Source: Siphonodentalium dalli (Eukaryota > Mollusca > Scaphopoda > Gadilida > Siphonodentaliidae). Taken from it: a DNA stretch of 64,000 nt. The stretch spans positions 154,617,043 through 154,681,042 of the forward strand of contig CP136069.1 of assembly GCA_032622095.1 (NCBI GenBank), read 5' to 3'. A program made the translations under genes and the position numbers. Every line of letters starts with the position of its first letter. The stretch's first letter is position 1. This document shows positions 1 through 12,900 of the stretch, piece by piece. The notes under the pieces were generated by a model. That model saw nothing but the letters and a program-made list of their open reading frames with translations. It ran no database searches and was not told where the DNA came from.

Positions 1-108
1 AGGTCATGTCGCCTCCACATGACTTGTCTATTTTTGTTGTATTGACTTTTTTATGTACTAGATACTATATATGATTTGTCATGAAATAAACTATTCTGAT
101 TCTGATTC
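1..108 (+). mobile_element. 3' terminus of a non-LTR retrotransposon (fragment)
   Basis: The stretch ends in an AATAAA-like box followed by the short repeat ATTCTGATTCTGATTC. That is a common 3' tail of LINEs in marine invertebrates. No coding sequence of the element lies inside the window, so this is either the end of an element that starts upstream or a 5'-truncated copy. The family cannot be named. Confidence 0.4.
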
Positions 109-499
109 CCTTATATTTTTTTATAAACAGACACGCGATGATGCATGGTCAGTGAATGGTGATCAGTATGAATTCACTGAGTTTGATTTGTTATGAAAAC
201 ATGTTAGTAAAAACACAACTGGTATATATTCAACTGATTTATTTTTGACTGGCATAATTCCACTGCATTGAAACTGAATTTTCTACATGAGAGCACAACA
301 GCTACTACTCGTCGATGCGGATAACTGCCAGCAAACTACTGACAGAAGACGCCAAGCCCCAATTTAGATAATGTTCGTCTGATGTAACGTTGTTCCATTT
401 TTGTTATCGTCAGAATTTTTGTTATCTCAGTATGTACGTTGTCAGTATTTAGATTTTATTTAAATAAACACAAAAAATTAAATTGCATATTTTAATTGA
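109..499. other. no recognised feature
   Basis: AT-rich sequence with no open frame, splice-bounded exon or repeat that I can support. It lies upstream of the first exon found for gene 1. The missing 5' exon could be here or outside the window, but no phase-1 signal-peptide exon was recognised. Confidence 0.4.
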
Positions 500-613
500 G
501 GTCCGTGTGAGCCAGGGTCCGTATAAGCCGAGGGTCCGTATCAGCCGGTGGTCCGTAAAAGCCAGGGTCCGTATGAGCCAGGGTCCGTAAGAGCCAGGGT
601 CCGTATCAGCCGG
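500..613. repeat. 16-17 bp minisatellite, about 7 units
   Basis: Seven imperfect copies of a unit like GGTCCGTATGAGCCAG follow one another. The array abuts the RT fragment directly after its catalytic YADD motif (encoded on the - strand near 616-640). The decayed LINE therefore stops exactly where the tandem array begins. Confidence 0.85.
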
Positions 614-1460
614 CATTCAATGTCATCAGCATACATTCGGATCGTTGGTGTAAGTCATTTATGTATATTAAAATAGAAAAGGCCCAAGCATTTATCCTTT
701 GGGAACGCCCGCTGTGATGGTTCCAAAGTCAGAATAAGTGTTATTGATTCGGACCCTTTGTTTCCTGTTAGTGAGATAGTCCTCCAGCCATTTAGAAAGC
801 TACCCTGTTATCCCATATGTGGTAGATTTGGCAATCAACCATCTGTGCCAGACTCTCTCAAAGGCTTTAGATATATCACAAAATACTGAACAAATGTATA
901 AGCTGGTGATAAAGATCAATTAACTGAAATTTAGCGCTGTGTTATGGAACGAAACCCGACTGATTTTGAAATAGGAGTTTATTTTCATCAAAGGACGAGA
1001 TTCTCTTTAGAACTATCTTTTCAAAGACTTTACCCAGGCACGGTAGGAGGGACATTGGTCGGTAATTAGCGCTATCTGCGGGATCTCTATTTTTAGAGAT
1101 AGGAATCATGCACATTGGTTTTCTTCCACTGTGTTGGGAACTTTACCGTTTTCAAAGATTTGTTTAAAATTAGAAAAGGGGTGGGTTACCGGCTATAGCG
1201 TCAGCTGTGCCGTTGAGCATTTTAGGACTAACTCCGTCATATCCATAAGCTTTGTTGGCTTTAAGTGATTTTATTGCAGAAATGACATCTTCGACTGAAA
1301 ATTAAGTTTTGATAATTCTGTATTGCATCGTGAACTGAAATCAGATAACTTATGATCTTTCTGGTCAATCGTGGAGTTTGAAATGATGTTTTTATTCAGG
1401 CACTCAGCTTTTCTCAGATTGTTTGAGACAAAAGATACACCATTGCCTTGGGTGGTATTT
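614..1460 (-). pseudogene. LINE reverse transcriptase remnant
   Basis: The - strand encodes recognisable RT blocks split over frames: a PISKNRDP...SANYRPMSLLP block near 1025-1110, the FCDISKAFERVW block near 850-885, a degenerate GVPKG...LGP block near 665-705, and YADD near 616-640. In-frame stops (for example within the block after the FCDISKAF motif) and frame changes make it a pseudogene. Motif order and wording match CR1/L2/Jockey-type RTs. Confidence 0.75.
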
Positions 1461-1463
1461 TTG

Positions 1464-2507
1464 TTATCTTCTTGTTAAAACAAAGTTGATGAGATGCCAG
1501 ATTTGACGGCCCGAAGAACTGTCATTTACCCTATCTTCATTTACCCTATCTACATTTACCCTATCTTCATTTACCCTATCTTCATTTACCCTATCTTCAT
1601 TTACCCTATCTTCATTTACCCTATCTTCATTTACCATGTCTTCATTTACCCTGTCTTCATTTACCCTATCATCATTTAACCTATCTTCATTTACCCTATC
1701 TTCATTTACCCTGTCTTCATTTACCCTATCTTCATTTACCATGTCTTCATTTACCCTGTCTTCATTTACCCTATCATCATTTAACCTATCTTCATTTACC
1801 CTATCTTCATTTACCCTATCTTCATTTACCCTGTCTTCATTTACCCTATCATCATTTAACCTATCTTCATTTACCCTATCTTCATTTACCCTATCTTCAT
1901 TTACCCTATCATCATTTACCATGTCTTCATTTACCCTGTCTTCATTTACCCTATCATCATTTAACCTATCTTCATTTACCCTATCTTCATTTACCGTGTC
2001 TTCATTTACCCTATCTTCATTTACCATGTCTTCATTTACCATGTCTTCATTTACCCTATCATCATTTAACCTATCTTCATTTACCCTATCTTCATTTACC
2101 CTATCTTCATTTACCCTATCTTCATTTACCCTATCTTCATTTACCCTAACTTCATTTACCCTGTCTTCATTTACCCTATCTTCATTTACTCTATCTTTAT
2201 TTACCCTAACTTCATTTACCCTAACTTCATTTACCCTAACTTCATTTACCCTATTTTCTATCTTGTTTTCATATTTGGCTTTCGCATACTGTTTCATGTT
2301 GTTGACTTTGTTCCTCGATTTTTTGTATTTTGTCCAATTATTTTCAGTGCTAGACTTAATGGCGACCGATCGCAATTTATCTCTACGTCGAATTTCACGT
2401 CGGATATCATTATTGAAAAAATGTGTCTTTCGATATAATATCTTAACTGTAGTTTGTGGTATAGTGATTCGCATTATTTCAAATAATTTGTCATATAAGA
2501 TTTGCAC
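1464..2507 (-). pseudogene. LINE EN-RT linker ORF expanded by an in-frame repeat
   Basis: An open frame of 347 codons on the - strand. The first ~85 residues (RRKTHF-like basic start, IRREIRRRDKL, NNWTKYKKSRNKVNNM) are the basic linker that separates endonuclease and RT in CR1-like ORF2 proteins. The middle is about 49 copies of the pentapeptide VNEDR, from a 15-bp minisatellite. The last ~20 residues (SGRQIWHLINFVL) resume the linker. Because 15 is a multiple of three, the expansion kept the frame. This is not a host gene; the + strand frame of 301 codons over the same repeat is a shadow. Confidence 0.75.
1523..2253. repeat. 15-bp minisatellite (about 49 units) inside a LINE ORF
   Basis: Near-uniform tandem copies of TTCATTTACCCTATC, with variants (CCATGTC, CCCTGTC, ATCATTTAA) that themselves recur in a higher-order pattern. 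The array starts and ends inside the LINE linker coding sequence, and the units nearest 2253 (the 5' side of the ORF) look the least regular. This suggests growth from a short coding stretch. Confidence 0.95.
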
Positions 2508-2559
2508 TACATTATCAATGGTGTTCTCAGGCTGGAGGTGATCGTCCCAATTTACACCA

Positions 2560-3540
2560 GGAGAGGAGATAGCTCAACAAAAGCAGATATCTGCTTGCTG
2601 CTAGATCATCTTCCCCTTTTATATTCTACTCATGTTTCCATCATCAAAATGTTGTTCATCATAAATGTAATATTAATTCGGGCAAATAAATATTGTTTAA
2701 ATCAATTTACACCATTTATTAAAATTGCCGCCATTTGGAAGTCGCCGCGATTATAGTTCCATATGTTTCCTTGGAAAGAAGGGGTGACAGTTGATTAAAT
2801 GAGATAGTCGCATAAACACCTGAGTGGTACGAAATTTCTAAGTCAAGGATGTCGGCATCCCGCACTTGGATGTCAGGGCTTATAATGATGGGGTCCAAAA
2901 AGCGTCGCGGATATAGCAGTGATTCTGGTCGGAGATGTAATCACATTTCTGAATGAGAAATAATCCGTGATATTTTTAAATTTGGACGAGGGATCAAGAT
3001 ATTTTGAATTAAAATCCCCAACTAGTAGTAGTATTACGTTATGGGAGATATCTAACGCTTCATAAGTGGATTCCTCGAGGAGGGTCCAATAAATTGGAGC
3101 ACCGAAGTCTTCTGATCGGTATGATAGACATAAGATAATATTTTTTAATTTACTGCGTATTTCAAAACACATTACAGACGAGTCAAATTCTAGGCTTTCT
3201 CTGCGCTTGTATAATAAGTTATGTCGAAGTATACGCAAATACCATGACAATCCAGATCGGCTCGGACAGGAGGGGTGAATCTCAATAAGAATATTTTCAG
3301 ATGTGTATGAGGAGTCCAGATGAATTTCTGTAGAGCATAATATACCATAATCAGATATTATGTGATTTATTTTGTGGATTTTATTTCTGATGCTTCTTAT
3401 ATTTTGTTGGAAGATGGTCAAAGTGTCGGGATGTATTTCAGTTACTAATCTCTGGTCTAGTACATGGCCAGGGTTGACATGCGCTGAACCTGAAATTATA
3501 AGAAGCGTTATAATGAAAACCAGGATAAACGGTAGCCTAA
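2560..3540 (-). pseudogene. LINE AP-endonuclease domain remnant
   Basis: An open frame of 182 codons (2873-3421) begins TIFQQNIRSIRNKI, the endonuclease N-terminal block. It includes LLLVGDFNSKYLD (the GDFN catalytic block) and ends shortly after SPTRIT. A shift of frame then continues through VRDADILDLEISYHSGVYA at 2800-2880, the degenerate counterpart of the DLIF...SDH end of the domain. A leader with a hydrophobic helix and NPGH precedes it (3430-3555). Confidence 0.8.
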
Positions 3541-3560
3541 TATTTGATCCATGAACTGAT

Positions 3561-3764
3561 TTAAATATGAGAAAGCTACATGTAACATGTTTTATTTTCT
3601 GCGAGGGGGTTATTTCTTTGTATTCAAAAGTCCCTTCACAGCGCGATTATGCTCGACAGAAACCCTCATTTATTGAGGATCATGACCGAAAAGCAAGTCT
3701 GTCAAAAGGGTCTGTTTTACGAGGTGCTTGAATATATTACCGGACGGTTCTTTCCTTTGTAAAG
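3561..3764. other. intronic sequence upstream of gene 1 exon A
   Basis: The last bases form a good 3' splice site: a pyrimidine-rich run then AAAG, with AG at 3763-3764. An open frame extends upstream of this AG as far as 3686, but no acceptor there gives the phase used by all later exons. The upstream part is therefore taken as intron. Confidence 0.5.
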
Positions 3765-3944
3765 GCACATCGGCTGAAGAAGTACTGCACGGAATCCTGT
3801 GTGACAATGGAACTGATATATGTGCTCCCGATAAAGGCTTAACTTGTTTCAAACCATACGTGGACTGCCCTGCAGGCTACTGTCTGTGTGCCAATGCACC
3901 ACTGGACGATAGCAAATGGGATAGGGCTTACAACGTTTGCAAAG
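3765..3944 (+). CDS. gene 1 exon A (180 bp, phase 1-1)
   Basis: Acceptor after a CTTTCCTTTGTAAAG tract; donor AAAG|GTAAGC at 3945. Encodes 60 residues with seven cysteines, among them CDNGTDIC and CPAGYCLCAN. The open frame reaches 36 codons upstream of the acceptor, but only this AG gives phase 1. It is the first exon recognised, not the first of the gene, because there is no initiator or signal peptide. Confidence 0.75.
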
Positions 3945-6900
3945 GTAAGCGGGTAGGGTGGCGTATTATTAATAGGAACCTTAACTTGAAGCGTTACTTT
4001 GGCTGAAGGGGTCACTCTCACCAAAAAAGTGCTGAAGGGTACACAGGGTTTGAAAATGTGCTGAAGGGTACACAGGGTTTGTGATTGGCACGAACACCAT
4101 TACTTGAATTGTGTTTATAAAAGTTTGGCGCCCATTAACAGTTTGTTTTCAGTACATTTTAATATTCATTGGAACATAAACAATTATTCTCTAACAGAAA
4201 TCACGGCAGATACGAAAACTGAACGTCCTTTAGAACGACATTTCAAACCCTGTGTACCCTTCAGCACATTTTTAAAATCCTGTGTACCTTTCAGCTCTTT
4301 TTTGATGAGAGTGACCCCTTCAGCGTTACTTTGCCTCATTGACGTCAAACACCCTGCATAGTTCAGTCCCCTACGCAGGAGTTAACGCTGCCCGCACCTA
4401 AACGTAATGTGAAGAAATGTCGCATTTATTTATTTGAGAAATTGTGTAGGTTACATTCATTCTGCACTATTCTGAGAAACTGAACTGTCCATATTCATTT
4501 GAAAATGGTCTAGATCAAGCCAGAATGAATTGTAACTGGCAAAACACTTCAATAAAAAATGTTAGATTTAATTAAGAAAATACACGTGCTGGCAGCGTTC
4601 AGACATCACGTAGCGAGGGGGCTGAACTCTGTTTTTCAGCTTGCACTGACGTTTGCCTTTATATAGAGAACATCCATCTGGGTATTTCCTCACAATCCCC
4701 TCACTCCGACGGGGTGATAAAATAGAAATGGAGAATACTGGTGCTCAAAGTAGTTATGGTTACTAATATTAATCCAAATTGATAATATACACCATCATTC
4801 ATTTGTATTAATTAAATGCAATGACTCTTGGTGGCGAAATCATTTGCGTTAGTTTATCGTCAATAATTATTTTCTATGGAGTGGTATGGTCGATTTCTTT
4901 GAGATTTTCGGCGTTCTTATAGTAAAATGCTTCATGTGTACGTCTCCCCATTTGGAATAGCGCCTGAGTATACTAAATTATTAGTTTGACACACCCGAAA
5001 AATTCATTCTCGTTCGGTTATAATTTTATTCTCTCCAACTGTGCCAGGAGTGTCTATAAAACGAATGCACCCTGTGGGCACACAATAGGGCGTCGACTGA
5101 GAAAATTCCAGGCCTGTATAATATTCCTAATCAGGATAATAACCACGACGAAGACCTGTCCCCATATTATTTTATATGTGATGTACATTGATGTATGTAG
5201 GCTCTGTTTCATACGACAATGTGTTAGCATCATCGTCAGTTAATATAAAGTTATTATACAATGTTGTGTACAGTATGTGCCTTTCTTGTACTAGTCCAGC
5301 TTGTGGTGAAAAGTCAAATTGGACGAGACGCAGTGTCGAGTCCAATATGACTTTTCACCACAACCTGGACGAGTTTAATAATGACATTCTTATTATCCAT
5401 CAGTATGTTTATCATGCATATTTTGGGAATACAACTTTTGTGTTTATTTGTGGAATTTGTCCACACTCGATTCTCTATAAAAGCCTGTATTTGATCCTCA
5501 GAAAGCATGATTTGGAACAGTAAACACGGAAGTGAAAAAAACTCAATGCGGAAGTGATACGTCTACTAAATCCACCAGAATATTGCGCGCGCATCTCAAT
5601 TTCACCGATTCATTTGCCAATAGAATTACTTCATGAAGTCCCGATGAATTTCGGCAATCCGCTATGAATTATTCCTGGCTTATCAAGTGACGGCTTTTGC
5701 CCAATCAAAAATAGTGTTAGCCAAGGGATGGATAATAATATGCTTTAAAGCCCAAGTTTTACTGAACGACTTTTGCTGATAATACTATCGTCCGCGTGGA
5801 AGCTCTGCTGATCGTGTAAGTCAGACGCGGCACATTTTTACATTAGACCCTCGGCGGATTTCGATCAAACAAACAACGTTGTAGTGTGCCCAACAAGGTG
5901 TTCTATTGACACGCCAACTGCGGCCCGCCGCAATCCAAGATGACCGGATCGGACAAGTCAAAAAGACATCCACGTTATATCTCAATCCCATCAAGGAGTT
6001 CCCTGTCAAATAGACGACATTGTAGAATGTCCATCGATCTTCTCTCAGATCCGCTCAGGTTAGAGAGATAACGAACACCATCATCCTTGGTCAATCCGAT
6101 CAGAGGGTCCCCATATAAATAAGATACAACAACAACAAAATTTCTTCAAAATACGCTTTAGTTATCAGAATCGATCAATTGCAACAAAATAATGCTAACT
6201 GCTGTCAACTATGATATCAAATTTCCCAAAAAAGTGTTATTTATCAACATTTTGTTCAACGAAATATCGCCGTATTATCATTCGAGTATTCACGAAATTT
6301 GGCCGTATTACTACTTGTTTCTTGAGTTATCCATCTTCATCCGCAATTGTGACCGACACCATCCTTTTGACGGCGTGTTTCTGTGCCACAAACAATTGAA
6401 ATAACAAACTTCAAAAATCGATATCTGATCACTCTGAGCGTTGATAGGTAGGTTCCTCGACTCGAATCAAATATTTTTTATCCTCGAAGCCAAAGAAATA
6501 GTAATTTAGGGGTGTTTAATCGGATTGAGTACCTTTAATAAAATAAGTTGCGTTGAGCAAGAGCCTGAGATATATGGTGACCTATATTTGGCATGACCGT
6601 ACCGTTACCCATTTTGGATCGCGGACGGGATATACAACGCCTTTTATCACAATCTGTCAAGTGACCGATAGTGTTGATCGCTCGTTTGGTAACAAATTGA
6701 ATATTCCACTCTGCTACAAGTTTCGTAAGGCTACATGTGTGACACACAACTTCTGAATGGTTTGACCGTGTACGTTTAGGCGCGGAATGGTCACGTGAGT
6801 CAGGTGACTGTCATTGGTAATTAAAAAACACACGTTACAAGTTGCACGTACGTGTTACTGAACATGTATATTACCAATGCTGAAACTAAGAACAAAGTAT

Positions 6901-9900
6901 ATATGTTTTAACATTATTCTTGATGATAACAATTTGACAGCCGTGTGTAACTGACTTGTTAATTGCACAGCGTACATCGGGAATGGAGGGAACTGCACCT
7001 TTTGCTCTCAATGCAACGAACACGCCGGCCAAGAATGCTCAGAATCGAAGTGTGCATGTAAGGGAGTTTCGGAATGGAATGAAGAAACAAAGGTTTGCGA
7101 TGGAGACAACGCGATACAACTTGGCGGTGCATGCGACACGGATACCACATACTGCGTAGGTAAGTAATAGCCGACATTAAATGAACCTGCTTGCATGATA
7201 TTGTAATAGACACCTTTCGCATATGAACGACGACAAATAATTATTACGAATACATAGCTATTTGTTGTCGTAATCTTTTTGGCACGTTCCAAAATACTTT
7301 TCGCAGAATTGACGACAACGAGTCCCTTCTTGAGATAATCGTGCTTGCTACTCACAGTAATGGGATTACGGGACAGCGTGTCGTGATTATTTTGTACTTA
7401 AGTATGCTTAGAGCACAATCCCATTGTTGCAATTGTTCCCTGATTTTTGGTAAAGCACACCAATTCCCAAGGCTGGCGAAGGAATAGTTGAATGAGTATC
7501 CCATTGTTATGCACACGCAATCATAAGAGACAAATCGCACAGGCGCTTCAAAGTGGGACCAGTCCGTGTTGTTTCGGACATATCTGTTCACATTCAACGC
7601 CGATCAGTTCATGCTAATCACGTTTCTTGGCGTGGCTGACCGGCTATTGTGTCCAATCGCGGTCAGAGCACGGCACATTTCAGTTTAATGCATTATGTGG
7701 GATCAATTGTGCTCTAAGTCGGTCAGAGCATGCGAATAGTTCTTTACCAGAACAAATCTCGTCTTCGACTCAATTGATTCTGGTAAAGAACAATTCTTGT
7801 ACTCTAACCATTACTTAACAGGTCATAGCTTAGCGCTTTGTGTTTTGTAAGCGTCTCGTGTTTCACGACGACGAATTATTTGATTGCCACTAATAGATAA
7901 CAATTTAGGCCACACGACGATCACAATTTAAGGACATAATTTCAGAGTCATCTCCCACATTGAGGAACTGAGAAATTACGATCGCGAACTTACGATATCA
8001 TGTATTTGTGAGTTTTGTTGAAAATCCGAAGCTGTAATCGTAACAACGAATAGGGGAAAACGACAAAGAATATATAAAGAACACACATTCTAGTGACGTA
8101 GTATGCTATTCGAAATAAATATTTTCGTCGTTCATTATGCGAAAGGTCTCTTTTCTGCATTAGCAGGCCGTGTACAACATGAACTCAACGATAATGTATG
8201 AAAAAATCAGAATGCATGAGATGTTTATCCTTCGTATTCTTATTTCTAATTTCTTATTGAAATGTCGAATTTACGATCAGAATGGCACAGTAAGATGCCC
8301 CTCACTCCGATCAATCTTGAAAATCGGTGCGGATTTTTACCAAATATGTCGACGTTATAGAGGCTTATAGCCCACATCCTCCTCATCTAGCACATGGAAG
8401 AATGTGGTGATGGTACCCACACACTGGCCACCTGGACTGTGTGCCATTCTTAAAAGGACGCCCCAACACCGATACACATAATAACCACACGTTCTCAGAA
8501 CAAACAATGCACTTCCTCCGAAAGTTTATACTATATATAGTCAGATATGCTTAACGTTATGTTTTATATTGGTGTAGATGTCCAATATATGTCAACATTC
8601 ACCTGCAATACGTGACCAGGACTTACAAGATGCGGAGTGACACTCCTTCTCATCAGTATATGACTATATACTTCGCCAGTTTTATAGCAACATTTCACAA
8701 AATATATAGAGGATATCAAACGAGTTATGTTGGGATATAAGATTTTATGAAACGAGTTTGATGAAAAATATAGTCCCCCAATATGCCTCTTTGTTTTGTG
8801 CCCATCTTCGCTGGTGCAACGAAGTTGGACAGGATTTTAACTTTAATGAACAAAGCCATCATTTTGCGATGTCTGGTGTTGGTCTCATGCGCGGCTTTTC
8901 GAAATATTATTAATCCGCGCGGTAATTTTGTTGGCGCGATGCCACGTATTCCGCGAAACACGCGCCTATTTATCACTAGTGAGATATAAGGAAATATGTA
9001 ATGGCTTTTTAATGATATAATAGGCCATTCATGCGATATACATACAATTGACGAAACATCCCGCAGTAAGGCAACTGTTCACCGACGTAAACCAGTATTA
9101 TTTTTACAGATTTCACTAAAGCTGGGTTACGTCGAAAGTAACTTGGAATACTTATTGGTATGATCTGTGTTTATTCTGTAGCATTCACAACATATAGACC
9201 TTTACATAGGGCATATGATTATGAAGATATGTTGGGAAAGTTTGTTTTTAGACCAACCGTCGCACATTAATCTTTGTTGGGTCAGAATTTTGAATTGAAA
9301 TGGTCGTCATTTTGACAACTTCAAACCTTACTCGAGTGCCAATAGTTGGAGAGCTTGGGGTAGCATGCAGTTGGAAAGTTTCAAAACACGAGGGTTGCAT
9401 TTTCGTCTATAGTTCAAGAAGTAGAGTTGGATATATCAAATTGGACACCCCTAGCTCTAGCCACGTTCATGTCAACCACACACCCTGCTGTCATTTCAGC
9501 ATCAATCGGACCGACAAACGCCGAGATTTCAGGAGATTGCAGCACAGGTAGTCCAATAAACTGCACCTGCGCCGATGCATTGCAAGATAGCTCTGCGGGA
9601 TGTGCCAGCCGACTTGGTAAATATATTATTGCATGTATCACGGATTATACCATAATATGAAAACAAGAATTCAGAACCATTTTTATTTCAAATGTTTGTC
9701 CACTCACCCTATCCTATCTTTAAAAACATTATAAACTAATTTGCTCGAGCATGTAATAATTCGATGATATCAAGGTTTAAATCGTTAACTTCTCAATTCA
9801 AACTATACAGGCGCTGTCAGCTGACAACGGTCACCGGGCGAATGCGATCATCAACGGACATACATTATACTGTAGCAAAGGAGAATTGTTAAGAAATATC

Positions 9901-12900
9901 AGCCTTCAGTACAGGCTAATATTGCATGTCAATCTAACGCTCTGTTATGCTAAAATTAAATCACTGAAACCAAACAAGAAACAGTATCGGAAGGGGGATA
10001 ACTCTACTTACAAAGTACTTTGTGGCGAAATAACGGCCATAATTCTGAAAGAATTTACAAACCACAAGCAATGAACTTTGGTCTACAATAAGTCAAATTT
10101 CTCCTGGAGGGTGAGTGGGCTTGGGAGAGGGTGGCACGCTCTTTAAAATCACTTCTTGAAATAATACCCGGGGAAGGACGATCTTGCGGACATATATCCC
10201 AAAGCCCGGATATTGCTAATTTCAAATGTTCAAATTTCTCCGTTATTCCGTCATTTATTATTGTTACTTGTGTGGTTGTAGTGAAGCAATTTTGGCACTC
10301 CAGAGCGTCAGGTTGGCATGCAATATTAGCCTGTACCGAAGGCTAGTATTTGTTTTACTATATATAGACTAATATTCGTCCCCATCGGGTGCTCTATGAG
10401 GCTAAGAGATAATGCTGTTTGACATTAGAAGTTATCGGTTTAAATCTATCTAATATATTCTTGCAGCGCAGAAACAGGACGAGACGTGTGTGGCTGTCCA
10501 AGCGGAGCCAGGTGATAGTACTGGGAAACTGTGTGCAACGGATGTATCATTCCCGCTCACGTCCGGAACCTTGGAGAATATCGCATCAAATATGGAGTGT
10601 AGTAACGGCAAGTGCGTTTGTCCCAGTAGCACACCAGTACCCGTCAAACTGACCGCGGATTCTGGAATCTGCAAAAGTATGTTTAAGTGACATATTTGTA
10701 TTATTGCTATTATTTGCATTATTCATCCTTGTCATGCAAATACAAATACACGTTGAGCAAAAACATGCAAATACAAATACACGTTGAGCAAAAACATGCA
10801 AATACAAATACACGTTGAGCAAACACATGCAAATAAAAATACACGTTGAGCAAAAACATGCAAATACAAATACACGTTGAGCAAAAACATGCAAATACAA
10901 ATACACGTTGAGCAAAAACATGCAAATAAAAATACACGTTGAGCAAAAACATACAAATACACGTTGAGCAAAAACATGCAAATACAAATACACGTTGAGC
11001 AAAAACATGCAAATACAATTACACGTTGAGAAAAAACATGCAAATACAAATACACGTTGAGAAAAAACACACAAATACAAATACACGTTGAGCAAAAACA
11101 TGCAAATACAAATACACGTTGAGCAAAAAAATAAACCGATCAACCCACTGCATGGCGCGGCATTACAAATAAGTCTTTATTCATTCACCACTGTACATAC
11201 ATTAGTGTTATATACATGCAATGGTATTAGAATATATGGAATTATAAGTATAACGGCCAGTACGCAACAATCATTTTGGAATAGAAAAGAAAGTGATGCG
11301 GCGTGCAATGAGTAAGTTATCAAGGAGAGCAGTTTGCAGTTTCATTAATAAGTCTGATAAACTTACATAACTTTCTCATAATATGTGTCTTACTATTAGC
11401 TAACAGAATTTAGAATTTCGTTTCATTGTGATTTCTGACATATAATATTGGTAAATAAAGATGTCTTTCGCGGGCTAAAAACTCGCATTCAAAAATAACG
11501 TGGTATTCATTCCAAATGACTTTCTTCGTACAAAAAGTGCATTTCCGATTAACACACGATGTGTTGTTCCAACGACCAATTTCCACTGGCAGGAAATGAT
11601 TCGTGGTTCTAAACCTTGCTAATATATAAATATCTTTGTGGTTCAATGAACCCAGATAATTTTCCATTATAAATTTATCTTTTATAAGTTTATAAGCACG
11701 ACCCTTTGATACAGTGGCTGGTTTAGGACATGGGAACTTGTTTTTTATTTCGTGGCCACGAAATAACTGATTGACCTTTGCATATATCCAGATACCTTTA
11801 CGGCGACTGGTCACACTTGCACCAGGTGCAATGCGTACGATCGCAGAGAAGCCCTTATGGCGTGGGACCCGGGCTCTATGGGGATATGAACGTCCGATAT
11901 AAACTAGCCCAGAGAGAACGGGGAAACACGGGTTATGTGGCTCCAAGACAAACTGAATATTCATTAGTTTTTACCACAAGGGTAATGACATTTCTCTCGG
12001 CCTATTGACCGATTTAAGTCAAATAAGGGATTTGTAGGGTGGCCCCAAAACAAACTTATAAATATTCACCCCTTTCAACCATACCTGATCCAAAATGGTC
12101 GCCGATCAGAAGGGGTCAAATAGGGTACACGATATATAGATCAAATAAAGGGTGTTGTACGGTGGCTCGCAAAGAAAGCTAATTTTTCACACCTTCAGCC
12201 CACCTCGAGCGAAAATGATAACTGATCAGAGGGGTCCATATATGGTACCCACGCAATCCGCCCCGCCCCCATTTTAGGTCGAATAAAGTGTGTTGTAGGG
12301 TGTCCCCTGAGACAAACTAAATATTCACCCGCTTTCACCCTCCGCGATCCAAAATGGCGCCCCAGATGGGTTCAAATATGGCAACAATAAAATTTAATTC
12401 TCGGCCCCTTAACCGTTTGATGTGGTATAATGGGTGTTGTAGGGTGGCCCCAAGATATACTGAATGTCGTGGGTTCCCTATGTGCCCACAACCCCCCTGG
12501 ACGGCGGCAACTTTTGATCGGGTTGGTGAAAGGGGTGATTACTTCATTTGTTTTACGGGCCACCCTACAACACCCTTTATCTCATATCGCCGTGGCTCAT
12601 GCCAATATGGTGGACAACTAAAACCAGATCACCTCTATCCGCTTCCATTACAACAATGACTGACGATCGTATATCACGATTTGTTATTTCGTGGCCATGA
12701 ATTAGTTATTTCGTGGCCACGAATTAGTATTTCGTGGCCACGAATTAGTTATTTCGTGGCCACGAATTAGTATTTCGTGGTCACGAAATAAAAAAAAATT
12801 CCCATGTCCTAAACCAGCCACCGTACTTTGACGATGACTCCATCGAGGCGTACCATTCTTGTTTAAATTGGTCGCTCAACTTTCGCTTAAACGTGGATTC

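Larger units (their letters stand above)
614..3560 (-). mobile_element. decayed CR1/L2-type LINE, ORF2 with endonuclease and RT
   Basis: Read on the - strand from 3560 downwards, the parts of a CR1/L2-superfamily ORF2 follow in order. First comes a hydrophobic leader ending in SGSAHVNPGH, a worn form of the NPGP motif that opens these ORFs. Then come an AP-type endonuclease domain, the EN-RT linker, and RT blocks up to YADD. Several frameshifts and stops show that it is inactive. The array at 500-613 replaces the rest of the RT and the 3' end. The element runs opposite to gene 1 and could lie in its first intron or upstream of it. Confidence 0.8.
4334..6970. other. gene 1 intron A-B, repeat-rich
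   Basis: No further exon with phase-1 boundaries was recognised. Contents: a dispersed repeat near 4855-4985 (second copy near 50070-50190), a hairpin at 5297-5363, a second dispersed repeat at 6118-6540, and otherwise AT-rich DNA. The short open frames here have no splice sites in keeping with the gene. Confidence 0.5.

Noticed and set aside
1523-2253. Telomere-like array (TTACCCTA / CCCTAACTT words)
   Set aside because: The unit is 15 bases and lies inside a LINE ORF. CCCTAA appears only in a few variant units, so this is not interstitial telomere repeat.
1636-2541. 301-codon + strand frame of MSSFTLSS repeats
   Set aside because: It is the reverse frame of the 15-bp minisatellite. The opposite frame joins recognisable LINE linker sequence at both ends.
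10586-11143. Cysteine-rich - strand frames of 99-185 codons
   Set aside because: They are produced entirely by the 31-bp minisatellite; all three frames of one strand are open over it.
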